Made by a program: the position numbers and the translations under genes. The notes under the pieces were generated by a model, which saw only the letters and a program-made list of their open reading frames with translations, did no database searches and was not told where the DNA came from. From contig JBBDHG010000133.1 in assembly GCA_037951165.1 (NCBI GenBank), positions 2,780,501 to 2,844,500 on the forward strand: a stretch of DNA of 64,000 nucleotides, in the 5' to 3' direction. This document shows, in pieces, positions 36,203 to 48,639 of the stretch (the first letter of the stretch is position 1; the number at the start of each line of letters is the position of its first letter). The DNA comes from Lophius americanus (Eukaryota; Chordata; Actinopteri; Lophiiformes; Lophiidae).

Positions 36203-39200
36203 ATGTCTGAACTAGAGACACCAGTCAGCACCCACATAAATCAGGTAAAGCTTAAACACTGAAAAAAAGACTGTTTGTGGTATAATGTGTACCTTCCAAT
36301 CCACCACGATTCATTTCTTGTTCGTTCTTTATTGTTCCTCACACGGTGTGATATTGCCCCCCTGCTGGTCAGTCCACAGAAGACACGTGGAGGCTGAATT
36401 ACGTCACAGGGAACCTGTTCTCATGCCCCGCGGATGAAGCTCTGGCCCACTGCATCAGTGAGGATTGCGGCATGGGGGCAGGAATAGCTGTCATGTTCAA
36501 GCAGAGGTTCAAAGGGTTGGAGGAGTTAAAGGAACAGAGTAAGTCAGACCTTCTATGAAACATTTATGTGGACTAAAGATGGCTTAATCCTAGGGTCGTA
36601 TTCCCATTTTTTTATCAGCGCAGAGAAAAAGGCTGAACTAGTTGCAGAAATGAATTATTTACGCTCTAACAAAGTCACGTACCAAAGGTGAACGCTTCCA
36701 TCCCATCACAGGAATATATACATCTTACATCTGATGAATGATTGGGCATATTTTCGAGAATGTATTGAACTTTCCTGATTTGTCATTTCAAAAATGACAT
36801 TTCAAAAACACAAAAGAGGGTCATTATAAGTTTTTATTTTATTTATGCAAGATATTATTTTCATCCATCCATCCATTTACTGTAACTGTTTGTTATATTA
36901 CCAATAAGTCTGGGATGTTTTGGTATCCTCATTGCAGCTGCCGCTGTGTTAATGCAATAACTCGAAAACTCTTTCATGGATAAATTTCAAATTTTATACC
37001 CACATAGACAATAGTGCGAGGAAGAATTGGATTGATTTTGGTCAAGGTTGATCATATATTTCTGCCACTAGAGGGAGCTTTATCTCCCAAAGTTTAAGGG
37101 CCATCATTTCTCAACTGTTGGTCCGATTTAGTCCAGATTTGGTTCGTATGAATGAAATAAAGGAGACCTATCTTGCATATATGTTATTTTACCCTAATAT
37201 TCATATTTTACTCACTAGGTGCAACTTTTTAACAGAAAACACTGTTTTTCAAAAATAAGTTGTTGGTTGGATTTAGTCAAAATTTGTTGTATATGAGTCA
37301 ACTTTAGGAGATCTATCTTTTATTTGTTATATTTTACTGCAATATGTTATATTTCACTTTCTTTCACTTTTTTTTGCAAAAGAGAACATAAGTCCATACT
37401 GTCTTAATTTAGCTCATATAATTGACACAATGAAATGTGTCTTTTTTAAAAACAATTTCATCCCTGAGATCAGAAAAATAGTTCACTGGATTTATATTCA
37501 TTATTAAGGTCACCATGGTATCTAATCTTAGAGTAAATTGCTGACATCATAGAAATAGTTAGATTAAGTCACTATAGACTGTTTGATATTTTTAATGAGT
37601 CACACTTAAGTTGAGGAGGCCTATCAGGGAGATAGCCTGTACAATGCAGTGGATTGGGACCGTTTTTAGGGAAATGCCCTTCCTGTATGGGGACTCCAGC
37701 GTAGGCCTAGTCCTGCTCAGGGTTACTGGTGGGCTGGAGCCTATCTTAGCTGACATTGAGCGAGAGGTGAGTAAAATTGACCCAGTTCATCACAGGGCCA
37801 GCACATAGAGACAAACAACCATTCATGCACTGGTTCACACCTACAGGCAATTTAGAGTCACCAAAAGCTACATGTTCTTGGACTGTGGTAATACCCCGGA
37901 GGGAACACACACTAACAAGGAGAGAACACCAAGCCACTGTGCTGCCGGGAGCAGGAACCGTCCTTGAATCATATTCATTTCTGCCATCTTTGTTCGACGA
38001 TCCCAGCTTTCCTCAGAGGAACAGTTTGTTTTTCCATGGATCATATTGGCTCTACAATACGTAGCTATCCTTATTGTCTTATTTGAGTCTAATTTAAACT
38101 ATTTCCTTGTGATTACCTTTTTACATGCCAGGATTAAACGAGTCGGATGTTCCTCTTTTCAATTAGAGGTCAGGCATAAATCCCAGTGAAACAATCCCAA
38201 GATCCTTGGGAATAAATTAGTTTAAAATGACCTCCGTTGTCTGAATAATAATAATGTCCTGAAATATTGATGATCAAAAGCATGTGAGTAATTGGCATTC
38301 ACAATCTCCAGCATTGCTGTCTCATTCCTAAGTGTTTACTTTTATGTGATTTTTTTTTTTATTTGTTCACCATTAGGACTGCAACTACTGATTATTCTCC
38401 TAATTGATTCATATGTAGATTATTTTCAACAAAAATTGTTATTTAAATGCCATAAGAAGGAAGAAATTGTGAAAAATGTTCACTAGAATTTCCCAGAGCT
38501 CATAGTGACATCTTTAAAATGCTTCTTTTGTCCAGCAAACTTTCCCAAAACCCCAATTTTTCTTCAATACTTCTTACTAACATAAATCACACAAAGCAGC
38601 AATTCCTTACATTACAAACAAACATTGACATTCTTGCTTAAAAATGATTGACACAATTCTGGAAGTAGTCGGTTATTCATTTTATTTGCATATGTTAATC
38701 ATTTCAGCCCCGTTCAGCGGTGGGTCAGGGAGTTTCAAGGGATGTTGCTTGCGTTGTGTTTATTTCTTATCTGAATTTTGTCTTTCCTTATCCAAACAGA
38801 GAAGCTGACGGGAGAATGTGCCGTGCTGAAAAGAGGCAGACGTTTTGTCTACTATTTGGTGAAGATGCTGCAATCATTAGAGTGGTTCCCTACAATGCAA
38901 AATTTTCAACATAGTGAGTTAGAGTTCTTCTTGTTCCAGATTACAAAGAAAAAAGCCAAGCAGAAACCGACCTATGACAGCCTGAGACGGAGCCTGGAGG
39001 ACATGACGTCACACTGTGTGACGAATGGGGTAACGCGAATATCAATGCCTCGGTGGGTAGCGTCTTAGCAGAGAAATGCCTCATTTTTAAATGAATTCAT
39101 TTGAACCTAACAAGTCCCGTGTCGGTTCCGTTTCTTCTTTCTTCTGGTAGTATTGGATGTGGCCTGGATGGACTGCAGTGGGAGCGAGTGTCTGCGATAC

Positions 39201-39298
39201 TAGAAGAGGTGTTCAAGCACACAAACATCTCCATCACAATTTACATCCTTCCAGAGAGAGCAGAGACCACAGTGATGGAGGATAACAGACGCAAATAA
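36203..39298 (+). CDS. oard1: ADP-ribose glycohydrolase OARD1 (macrodomain)
   Basis: Removes ADP-ribose from glutamate and deacylates O-acyl-ADP-ribose; acts in the nucleus. Coding exons: 36203-36244, 36373-36538, 38800-38858, 38940-39052 and 39151-39298. From the ATG at 36203 this gives 175 residues; an in-frame ATG at 36140 would add 21, but it probably lies in intron, because an acceptor (TGTACACAG) follows it at 36151-36159. The human protein has 152 residues. The macrodomain reads YVTGNLFSCP, AHCISEDCGMGAGIAVMFK, KLTGECAVLKR, RFVYYLITKKKAKQKPTY, ISMPRIGCGLDGLQWERV and ITIYIL. The substrate-site lysine of the human enzyme (in the LKR segment) and the late aspartate in GCGLD are both kept. 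The C-terminus runs about 16 residues past the usual end. AATAAA at 39376-39381 closes the transcript. Confidence 0.95.
36950..37715 (-). repeat. Unnamed dispersed repeat, copy 8 (long)
   Basis: In an oard1 intron, opposite to the gene. Reads from ATGGATAAATTTCAAATTTT through CTGCCACTAGAGGGAGCTTT and two ACTGTTGGTCCGA-type units to GCGTAGGCCTAG. At its right it abuts a common fish repeat (37725-37960). Confidence 0.75.
37725..37960 (+). repeat. Common teleost interspersed repeat
   Basis: GGGCTGGAGCCTATC...AGCTGACATTG, then AGTTCATCACAGGGCCA, ACACATAGAGACAAACAACC and GGCAATTTAGAGTCACC. These phrases are found together in a very abundant fish genome repeat. Its class is not determinable here. 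Confidence 0.75.
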
Positions 39299-39375
39299 CT
39301 CTTAGACTTAGTTCATGCACTTATTTGTGTTAACGGCACAATATGTCTGTGTGAGAAGAAGCTTTTTCAGTGAAA

Positions 39376-39381
39376 AATAAA
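39376..39381 (+). terminator. oard1 polyadenylation signal
   Basis: Canonical AATAAA 78 bp after the stop codon, on the gene strand. Confidence 0.7.
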
Positions 39382-39499
39382 TGTTCAATTTTGCACAACT
39401 TGTGAATATGGGTGTTAAGGATTATTTATTACGTTCATCTTCTGAAATCATCAGCTTTTAGCTATTTGCCTCAAAACTATGATAATACAGATTCATCAT

Positions 39500-39905
39500 T
39501 ATCATATCAGATCATCAGTTGAAAATATTTCATGTTTCATTTTCAAATTTTATATCCACATGGACCTTACTGTGAGGATGAGCTGGATTTTATTATTTTG
39601 TGAAACATCAGTTGCATATCTCTGCCACTAGGGTAGGCTTTTTCTTTGAATTGAGGCACGGAAATATGTCTTTTTTTATTCAACTGTATTCATCCTCATT
39701 ATTGAGTCCCTATGGGACCTGATCTCAGAGCAGATTGCTGACTTCATAAAAATTGTTAGGTTGAGTCAATATGGACGGTTTGACATTATAAGTGATTCGC
39801 ATTTAATATGAGGAGCTCAAAAAGGGGAATGATGTTCAACGCAGGGGATTTGGGGATTTTTGGTTATAAACCCTTGTTTCGGGGGATGACGTGTAGGCTT
39901 GATTA
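39500..39905 (-). repeat. Unnamed dispersed repeat, copy 9
   Basis: Starts just after the oard1 polyadenylation signal. TTTCAAATTTTATATCCACA, CTCTGCCACTAGGG, ATTGAGTCCCTATGGGA and the GTGTAGGCTTGATT end block are present. Confidence 0.7.
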
Positions 39906-42900
39906 AATCCAGATGTTACTGGGATTTGTCCTCCTGTCCCTTTTGGTTCAAAAATATGATATTTTTAAAGCTGGACACAGCCTGAAATATCAGGTATTTA
40001 CTTTATCATTTGTCGAACGAGCGATTAGACTGTTGATGGAGCAAACAGCGTATTTGCATTTCTCTTTCAGCATTGTATTGCCTCGTTTAGAGTGCTCATT
40101 ATATCCTGTGCAGATGGTTGAGGTATTATATGATCCATTATTGATCTGCTGGGGTATTGTTCTTTTAATGCATCCAGACCACACTGAATGTACCACTATG
40201 ACTGAAAAGAAAAGCAGGGAACCTGACACCACAAAGTCAATCCCACACATCCATTTTCTCCAGGATTAAAGAAGCCTATTAACACATGAGAGTGAAGTGG
40301 GAAGGTGAGAGCCAATGCTGCAGAATCTTCATTCAGAGCAGTCTCACATCAGGTTGATTAATTACTTGATCAAAAAGTGTCTTTTTCTAGTCATTTGATA
40401 ACATTTACTTCAGGTGTGAGTAATTAGTTAAACCTCTGTTGCAGCATGGTTGTCTGAGCAGGCGGAGGAGTTTGCTGCCTGTGACACTGCCACTTTCCTT
40501 TGGGACACCTTCAATAATTCATGAGGACTAGGCATAAACCGCTGCACACTGTGGCCGCCTGCCCGTCCCCCCCATATATCCTGGTTGACTGGAAGACTGT
40601 ACTCCAGCATCACTGCAACCAACCCCCACTCTCCTCCTCCTCCTCCTCCTCCCTTCCCATCCCCCCTCCTGCCTGGCAATTAGACTCCACACTGCAGCAG
40701 ACCCACCTAGCCACGCTGCAGTGAGTGCAGGGAAATCTCTCTACATGTGACCCGCCGTCACACCTCAGCATGCTCCAGCTTGTGGGACTCTGCGTCCAAA
40801 TCTCCCCTAACCCCGCCACTCAGGCAGACCCTGCTTCTTTGTCCACGTTTGAAGCCTCTTCTTGTCCCACTGCAGTCCACAGATTCACCGCTGATGCTCT
40901 GCCTCATTCCCACTCTGCTTTCCTCTCCTACATGATCGCCCACACACCTCCTCCCCCCTCTGCCCTCCATTCCTTTTTTTTTTTCTTTTGCTCAATGCGT
41001 ATGAAATTGCAGAGCTCAGCATTCTTCTCCGCTGGCACTTAGGGGTAAAATGAAAAAAAAAGGAAAGAGCTGGGCAGGAGGGATTCTGGTGCACCACATA
41101 AATTGCCCCCCTCCAATTAAAGAAGAGAGCTTATGTTATTGAACAGCAGCTTAGCCAATCAGGAGGCAGTGCAGGCAAAGGCAGCAGGAAAAAAGCAGCA
41201 GAGCGAGTGGGCAAGAGAAAGAAAAAAACTGCAGTGAGTGTGTGTAGTTTTTATCCCTCCCCTGAGCAGATCTTTATCAATTTGTGTACTCCAGTCTTGG
41301 GGTGCATTTGAATGGGAGACAGTGTGTGTACATGTGGCAGGGTTGACAGGAGCCCATAGTAAAGGTGTGTCTAGAGGGCTTTGTTAGACTCCTGATTTGT
41401 TCATTCACAAACTGGAAATAAGAGAAAGTAAAAGAAGATTGATCCTTTTTCTCTCTATCTCAAAGTGTCTCGGAACCTGTGGAGAAGCGACAGAGCTCGG
41501 TGTCCAGACGAGAGCAACCTGCACAGAAGGTAAGCAGCTGGCTTCTCCTCTAAAAACAGGCATGCAGGGATTTTGCACTTAAGAAGTTTTTCTTACTTCC
41601 TTCTCTTTGTACGTTCGTGGTTATCTTCTCTCTTTCTGTTGCATATCCAAGTGGAATCTTACTTTAAAGATTTATTTTTGCATTATGAGGACTTGAGGGT
41701 TAGGCAGAGAAGGAGGGAGGGGGAAGGTTAGTGCAGGACTCCCTGATGCTTCTAGGCAAGTTTCTGTGCACACGGTCCTCTAGTGCTGCAGTATCCCATT
41801 ACATCCCTGAGCGGACCTGCCTCAGCATCCAGCCAGTCCAATGCAGGAATAATCAGACCAACTCCCAGCTTTCTAAAACAGCCGTGCCTGTTTGAACTTA
41901 TTTATCATCCCTGTTTGGGATAAGAGTTAATAAGTTTTGCGCCTAATACTGTAAATTCACTACATGAATGAGCTCCGTCTCATTTTATTTTAGTGACATG
42001 CTCTCATTGTGTACACAGGGCTTCACGGAACTGGATCTGCTGATGTTTTGTTTGCTTTATCCACTGTTCTGGGACTTCTTTCTGTCAGAGCCTGCAGCAA
42101 AAGTAAGCTCTCTGATTGGGTGAACTCAGCGTACTTGACTACGATGTACTAAAAAAGCAGAAAAAATAGTATTATACATTTGTTTTATTTATAAACTAAA
42201 GCATGTTTTTTTTTTTGTAAAATGAGCTCGAAAGTGAAGCTTTCTTTCAAAACACATTTATAAAGTATGCATTCGTTATCAGTTCTCTGTAGGTGCATTT
42301 GTTTTATTTGGAAGTCTGACCTTCATCATCTTGTGAGCCAGGATGTGGAACTGTCCAGCAGTGGGCAGTGTGACTTTTCTCTGCTGGAAAAAAAAGATGA
42401 ACAGCAGCATGCTGCAAAAAAAATAAAAGGGGAGGAAATATGGATGTGTTTTGTGTGGGTATGCTGACAGGCGTTGTTAGACAGGATTGAGTACAGTGTG
42501 TTTTCTGATTGCTTTGAAAAAAGTCTTTTCCCTTTAACCCCGAGACTGTAGACTGCAAGACATGCGCGACGATCTCTGATCTCAGTAACTGGTTTTAAAT
42601 AGAATTTAAATTATTTAACAGGGAGTTACGTGCAGGGGATGAGGAAAGCGCTGGGAAGGAAATGGAACTCATTTCAGCACCATGGACAGAGCTCAGAGAA
42701 AAGCCTTCTGACAGCAAATGCTTCGAAGCAAACCAGTGTTCAGCCATGAAGGTGGATTCCTCCCCATCTGTTAAGATGAACGCATATTTTGTAAATAAGT
42801 CCTAATTCACATGGCAGTTAACTGTGTCTCATCCATTCTTTGGGGTTTTCATTTAAACACACTTTTCATTATTCATCCACATCTGGGTTTTTTTTTGTAC

Positions 42901-45030
42901 TAACTCCTCTATTGTATCCTTTGGAGAACCTTTTCTTCCTGTCTTTGTGTACTTGTATGCTCCAGGTGGGAGTGTCAGCACTCACTTCCTTTTTAATGCA
43001 AGCTTCAGACTACGCGACAAGGATGAAATCGATTTCAGTCAGGAAAAATCCCTCAGGTTTGACTTCTGCCTGTTTTTATATGAATCCATTTGGGTTAAAA
43101 TAACACAAGATGACAAAAGCATAATTAAAAGAGTAGAAAAAAAGGATACTTTAAATTGGCTGATGGTGGCAAAGTGCTAATTATGGCTCCCATAAATCCG
43201 CTTGAAAACAATCGGAGGAGGCAGTGAAAGAACATGAAAAACATGTTCAGACATCTGCTGTCACATCATGCTTTGCTTCATGATATGGTTGAGAGCGGCC
43301 AGGAAAGTGTCTCTGCGGGACACGAGCCGGCATACTGAGAAACTCCTTCATACAGCAATGATCACAAACTTCAGCTCTTTAATGTAAAACGCAAATGAGA
43401 CCCCTCGCTGCTCTTGAGAATAAGCCAGTATCCCTCTTTAAAACAGAAGCCGAGAGTGAGAGATGGAGGAGGTTTAAACACTTCTCATTAGATGGCAGGT
43501 TTTAACACACAGAGCTATGTGAATTCTTCCCAATGCATTAACTTCAGTGTAATTCAGAGTTTCTAGCAGTTTCTCACCTCAGGCATTAACGGCATTAACA
43601 GCTCTGACCGTGTGTTTGAGTTAATTGGTATTAATTTCGAGGTAAGGAGTGCTGCTGGGATGCATTTTAAAATGTGTGTACTCCATTCTTGTTTATATTT
43701 ATGTAAAACAATGTTGTATAACTCTTTTACAGTGTTTGTCGGGCTTTCGGAGGAGTGGTGCAGCTGTTGTCGTTGCTCATCCAGCGTGTATGTCACCCTC
43801 TGTCCCACAATGTGTGACATTGGCATTTAGTGTGCCCCACTAAATGGTGTATTCAACATAGCGGAGCAATAACGGCTGTCACTGAGACATTCTACAGAGT
43901 TGCTCTATAGTGTCAAACAGCCATAAAAAAAAAAAGGTTTATCTGGCTGCAAGTGCTGATGGTGAGCAGAACCTCTTGGGGATCCTAGAGTGACACAGCG
44001 AAGTGTTCAAGGAAAGGTCAAAGGATGTGTTTATGCGTGTATTCTAAGTGTTTCTAATAAGGCAAGGAGAGCACAACAGTTAATGGAAATGAAAAATATC
44101 GGAGGCGGTGTCACACATTTTGGATTGCAGACATCTTCGAGAGTATGGAGAAAAATGTGCCTCAATATGTGACGAGAAGACAGCGAGGAAGACAGGAGGA
44201 CAAGACTAATGATACAAATATGGGCAAGAGAGGGAGACAGATATAGTGAGAGATTGAGAGACTGTCATAGGCAGAGCAAGAATGGAAGCGAGTGGGTGTG
44301 CATAGCAGAGCTACGAGCACTGCAGTACATTGCAGTGCCCAGCCCCTGCTGTGTTCGTCGCTCACCATCCGGTTCCATGCACTGAAAAGTCCCCTGCAGC
44401 AGCGGAAGAGCTGCACGGTGCAGGGGGCTGCCTGCCGCCCTCACTGAGAGCTTCTTGACCCGCTTTCCATCCATTCTGGGGATTTCTTAAGGAGCGGAAA
44501 AAACAGTGAAAACTCGACACAACAGTCGACCTGCGCCTGCCAGCGCATCGCCATGTAGAGAGAGGGAGTAGTCAATTCACATTAGCCCTGGATTATGTAA
44601 GCATGTAACACATTCCCTTCCCCAATTCCAGCTGAATCACACATCACCTTCCCTGGTCATGTTTTCCTCATTAGGAACATCTGCCTCGCTGTTTGCGTTC
44701 GTTCCAGAGGTAGCATCTTTGCAAAGATGCAGGGACACATTATTGACCTTAGTGAAATGGCAACAATAGGGAGTCAAACAACATGTCCCCTTAAAATAGC
44801 TGGTGTTTGCACGCCTGTGGTTTGACATGTTGTTGATGAAGCCTTCGGTTGTGACTTAGAAATAATGATCCCGTGAATAACTGCTAAGTCCTTCATAACC
44901 TTTAAGGAAAATAAAACAACATTCGGTTTGGAGCCAGACAGGTAGGACGGAGCATGCATGATTGACTAGGAGGGGATCCTCACACTTAAGTTCTGTTGGA
45001 TTAATTAAACAGCCTTTGGCCGGGAAAGCA
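39906..45030. other. Long non-coding stretch with a possible promoter and isolated splice-like exons
   Basis: No recognisable protein-coding gene. A pyrimidine-rich, CpG-poor region (40540-41000) includes a CTC/TCC tract at 40632-40652. A CCAAT box in AGCCAATCAGG is at 41152-41162. An exon-like 64-bp block with strong splice signals is at 41466-41529, and a minus-strand open block with a donor is at 44366-44474. These are weak candidates, described in the findings. Confidence 0.35.
41466..41529 (+). other. Candidate internal or 5' exon
   Basis: A long polypyrimidine tract (TTTTTCTCTCTATCTCAAAG) precedes 64 bases that end in CAGAAG and a consensus donor GTAAGC. One frame is open and cysteine-containing (GTCGEATELGVQTR). 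I could not match it to a known protein. It may be an untranslated exon of a gene lying to the right of the window. Confidence 0.3.
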
Positions 45031-45037
45031 GAACTGA

Positions 45038-45155
<118 letters not shown>

Positions 45156-45759
45156 ATATGTGGGGCCACAAACAAATGCATGTAGATGCGAAATGAATCT
45201 TAATAACGTGGAAGCTCCAGGAAACGAAGGAGAAGCTCGTTTCTGCTTCCATAAACAGTTGCTACGCTTCCATCCCACTGCTTGCCCCCGGGGGTGGACA
45301 GCTGAAGCGTGAGAGCTTCCCTCTTTGTACCTTGTGTGGTAGCCCTTCGCTGTGGTGATGTGGCTGATTCACATTGTGTAGTGTGGACTCATCCTGTGCG
45401 TGTGACTAGCCCAGTCAATTACACCTTGCCGGACAGGTATTTGGGCAGCTGTGTTAAACCTTTACACATCAGAGCTTGTTTGCTTCTGATTTGCAATGAA
45501 ATCAGCAACAGACTTTGAAAATAAGGAAATACATATGTGCTGAGTTTGAGTCACGCTGCAACTCCAGATAAAAAGGCAACTTCCATTGGATCTGAATGTA
45601 TTCATTCAAGGGTTGTTCTTTAGTTTAAAAAAAAAGTAATGGATATTATTATCATCATCGGCGCCTCCACCGCCGCCCCTACCAGAGGATCCGTGGCATT
45701 CACCGCTGTATTCGCCGTCAGAACCGCCGCTGCTGCATCTGCTGCCACACTCTTCACGG

Positions 45760-46255
45760 TATATCCTTGGTGTTAACTTGATAGTTAAAATACGGTTTCA
45801 TGGATCATTTTCAGATTTTATACCTTCATAGACCTATGTCTGAGGAAGAACTGGATTCATTTTAGAAAAGGTAGGTTGCGCATCTTGACATTAAGGCAAG
45901 TTTTATCTGCAAAACTTTTCCAGCCATAATTTGTAACAGTTATAAATATGTATGTATATATATATATATACTGTACATACATAATATGTTACTCTAATAG
46001 TTCATAGTTTAGTCACTAGGGGGAGCATTTTTGGAGAGATACCGGTTTTCAATCATATCTTGTACCAAATTTGGTGCATATGAATCGACTGGAGGATCTT
46101 TCATGTTAATATCTTATTTTACTCCAAACAAAGTTTTTTTATTTTAAATGAAAAAAACAATAACACAGTTCAATCAGATTTCTTGTACAAGGCAGGGGGT
46201 TGGGGGCCTTTCGGGGATACATCCTTGCTCTCCTGGACAAAAGGGTGGGCCTGGT
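45760..46255 (-). repeat. Unnamed dispersed repeat, copy 10
   Basis: CATGGATCATTTTCAGATTT, CACTAGGGGGAGCATTTTT and CATATGAATCGACTGGAGGA, ending in GGGGATACATCCTTGCT. A TA-rich microsatellite (45955-45970) interrupts it. Confidence 0.75.
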
Positions 46256-47880
46256 TTAGACTATTTCAAGTTCTTTTTTTAATTTTATGTCACACCCGTT
46301 TAGACAATACAGCCTGTCTGAATTTGGGTTTAATGTTTTATTAAACTGCATATCACTGTATTTATTATCAGCCTTTGCTTAAATGAGAACATCAAAGCTT
46401 ACATAATCTCTAGAAAAAGCATTGCTACTGTCACACCTTCAATTCTTTCCGATACAAACTACAAAAAAGGTGAAAATCCTGTCGTTGACTTTGGATAGCT
46501 GAGGTGTAGTCATGAAGGGAGTGGGATGGAAGCGCTGCTGTGTGTGTGTGTGGGTGCGTGTGGGTGCGTGTGTTTGTGTGACAGAGAGAGTGGGAGAGCA
46601 TTGTAGTGTGGGTGAGCTGCAGCAGGGATTCGAGTGCTGCATTGAGCTGCATAATTAATGTAAAGAAGGTGGAGCTAAAGGTGGAGATAACTTGCTGTGA
46701 AGAACAAGTCGCTGCCATTGTGCCTGAGAAACAGCTACCTCTTTTTGCTGGTGTGTGTTTTTGATATTTTAGATGCAAGACCAAGGAGACAATCAGTCGT
46801 TTCAGAGCAGCTCCGTGTCCCTGTCCCATCTGCTCCCCTGGCCTTCAAAGCAATCAGCTAGCTGCGCGCCGCAGCCAAACGCCTCAATCCTGGCGCCGTG
46901 GCTCTGTTAATCATCCAATTTGTAGCCAAATAGCTTCCTATAAGACACATCTGGTGTGACTCTCATCTGGTCTGTCTGAATTGGAACACAAGGAACGAGG
47001 TGGGGGGAGGAGCTTTGTTTTACAGGAGGCTTTTATATTTAGTCGTCTTTAAAGGATGGTTGTTCCATGTTGTCCACGCGGCGAGATGGTGCTGACTGCT
47101 CATGAAAGGATACACATATTTACATGGTGCCTGCTGCTTTTAGCCTCCTTTTTCATGCGGGGGCATTGTCTTTTCTTTTATCTTTCAAAAATGTTTCCCT
47201 GCGTGAGAGGCATCGGCCTCCTCTGCAAACAGGGCTCATTTGTATTTAATTCTACACATGCATGGATATGTTCGACAAAGATGTATGGCGGTCTCTCTGG
47301 GTTTTGAACAAATCCTAATGGAGATACGTTTTAAATGCACCCAGGCCTTTGAATGTATGATCGTGGTAGGCTTTGATGTTGTCAGGCGGCTGGATTTTGT
47401 TTAGGCCTATTGACAGAAAAGTTATTGGTTTTTGTAATTTATCCACTGCCGGTGCCTCTCCTTGGGGCAGCTGGAACTCAGGACGTAGAGCGGTCGTCCT
47501 CCATTTGTAAATAGGATGCAAGATTACCGTGCAGGCTATATGTCAGAGGGTCCTTGAGCGTGACCCCTCATATCAATTTACTGAAGAGGCGACCCAGTTC
47601 AAACACGTTTAACTGATATCCCATTGTGGGCCTGTATGTATGAAATGTGTGTACCATAAGTGGTAATAAATATTTTATTATTATATTATTATCATTATTG
47701 ACTGTTTTGACTGTGAACTGTAGTACAAATGGTCTGTTCATAGTTGTGGGTCGTGAGATGTCACATAGCGGCACATAAACTGAGAAACAATCCCTTTTTG
47801 GGCCAAAGAAATGAAGTGGTTTATTATATCCTCAACAAGTCGGGGATTGTAAGGAATCATAATCACCGTGTCTACCGCAG
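46256..47880. other. Non-coding DNA
   Basis: Contains a GT-rich tract (46539-46578) and a stretch near 47697-47830 that is repeated in diverged form at 48504-48635. No gene or known element was recognised. Confidence 0.4.
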
Positions 47881-47884
47881 ATCC

Positions 47885-48500
47885 ACCGTGTTAACGTGGT
47901 AAATCAACAACCGTTTCAGGGGTCATTTTCAGATTTTATATCCACATCAACCTGAGTATGAGGAAGAACTGAATTGACTTTGGTAAAGGTCGGTTTCATA
48001 GATCTATAAGTTTTCAGGCCCTAATTTCTCAACCGCTGGTCCGATTTTGTGCAGATTTCGTGCATATGAATCAACTCGAGGAAATCTTGTTTAAATCATA
48101 TTTTCCTCGAATAATTCATATCTCACTCAATAGACGGAGCTTCTTTTTTTTAAATTTCTTTTTACTAAAAACACTGTTTTTCAAACAAAATTCTAAATCG
48201 CTGGCACAATAAATTATTTCACTATAATAATTCAAATGTTTCTCATTAGAGGGAGGTTTTTATGGAAAACACAGTTCTAGTCCATAATATTCCAACCATA
48301 AGTCCAATTGTCCGGTCCGAGAGGATATTATTGGCTTCATAGAAATAGTTAGGTGTAGTCAGTACGGACTGTTTGAGATTATTAATGAGTCACATTTAAT
48401 GTGAGGAGTCCAATCGGGGGATTGCTTGTACAACGCAGGAGACACGGAGCCTTTCGAGGAAATACCCTCGTATCTGGCATGACAGCGTAGGCCTAGTTAT
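47885..48500 (-). repeat. Unnamed dispersed repeat, copy 11 (near full length)
   Basis: From GGGTCATTTTCAGATTTTAT through CAACCGCTGGTCCGATTT and CACTCAATAGACGGAGCTTC to ATTAATGAGTCACATTTAAT and CAGCGTAGGCCTAGTT. It is flanked on both sides by related sequence (see findings). Confidence 0.8.
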
Positions 48501-48639
48501 TATTCTGTTTCTACTGTGAACTCTAGTGCAGGTGGATGGATATTGGGTCAGGAGCTTTCACATAGTGGCCCATAAACTGGCATACATCCCCTCTTTGGGA
48601 ATAAGAATGCAGTGGCTTATTCAGGCCATGGAATCTGTC

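Noticed and set aside
42062..43070. Possible microexon (about 42093-42106) and exon-like block after CTCCAG at 42965
   Set aside because: Splice-like signals are present, but no donor follows the second block in a sensible place and the translations match nothing known.
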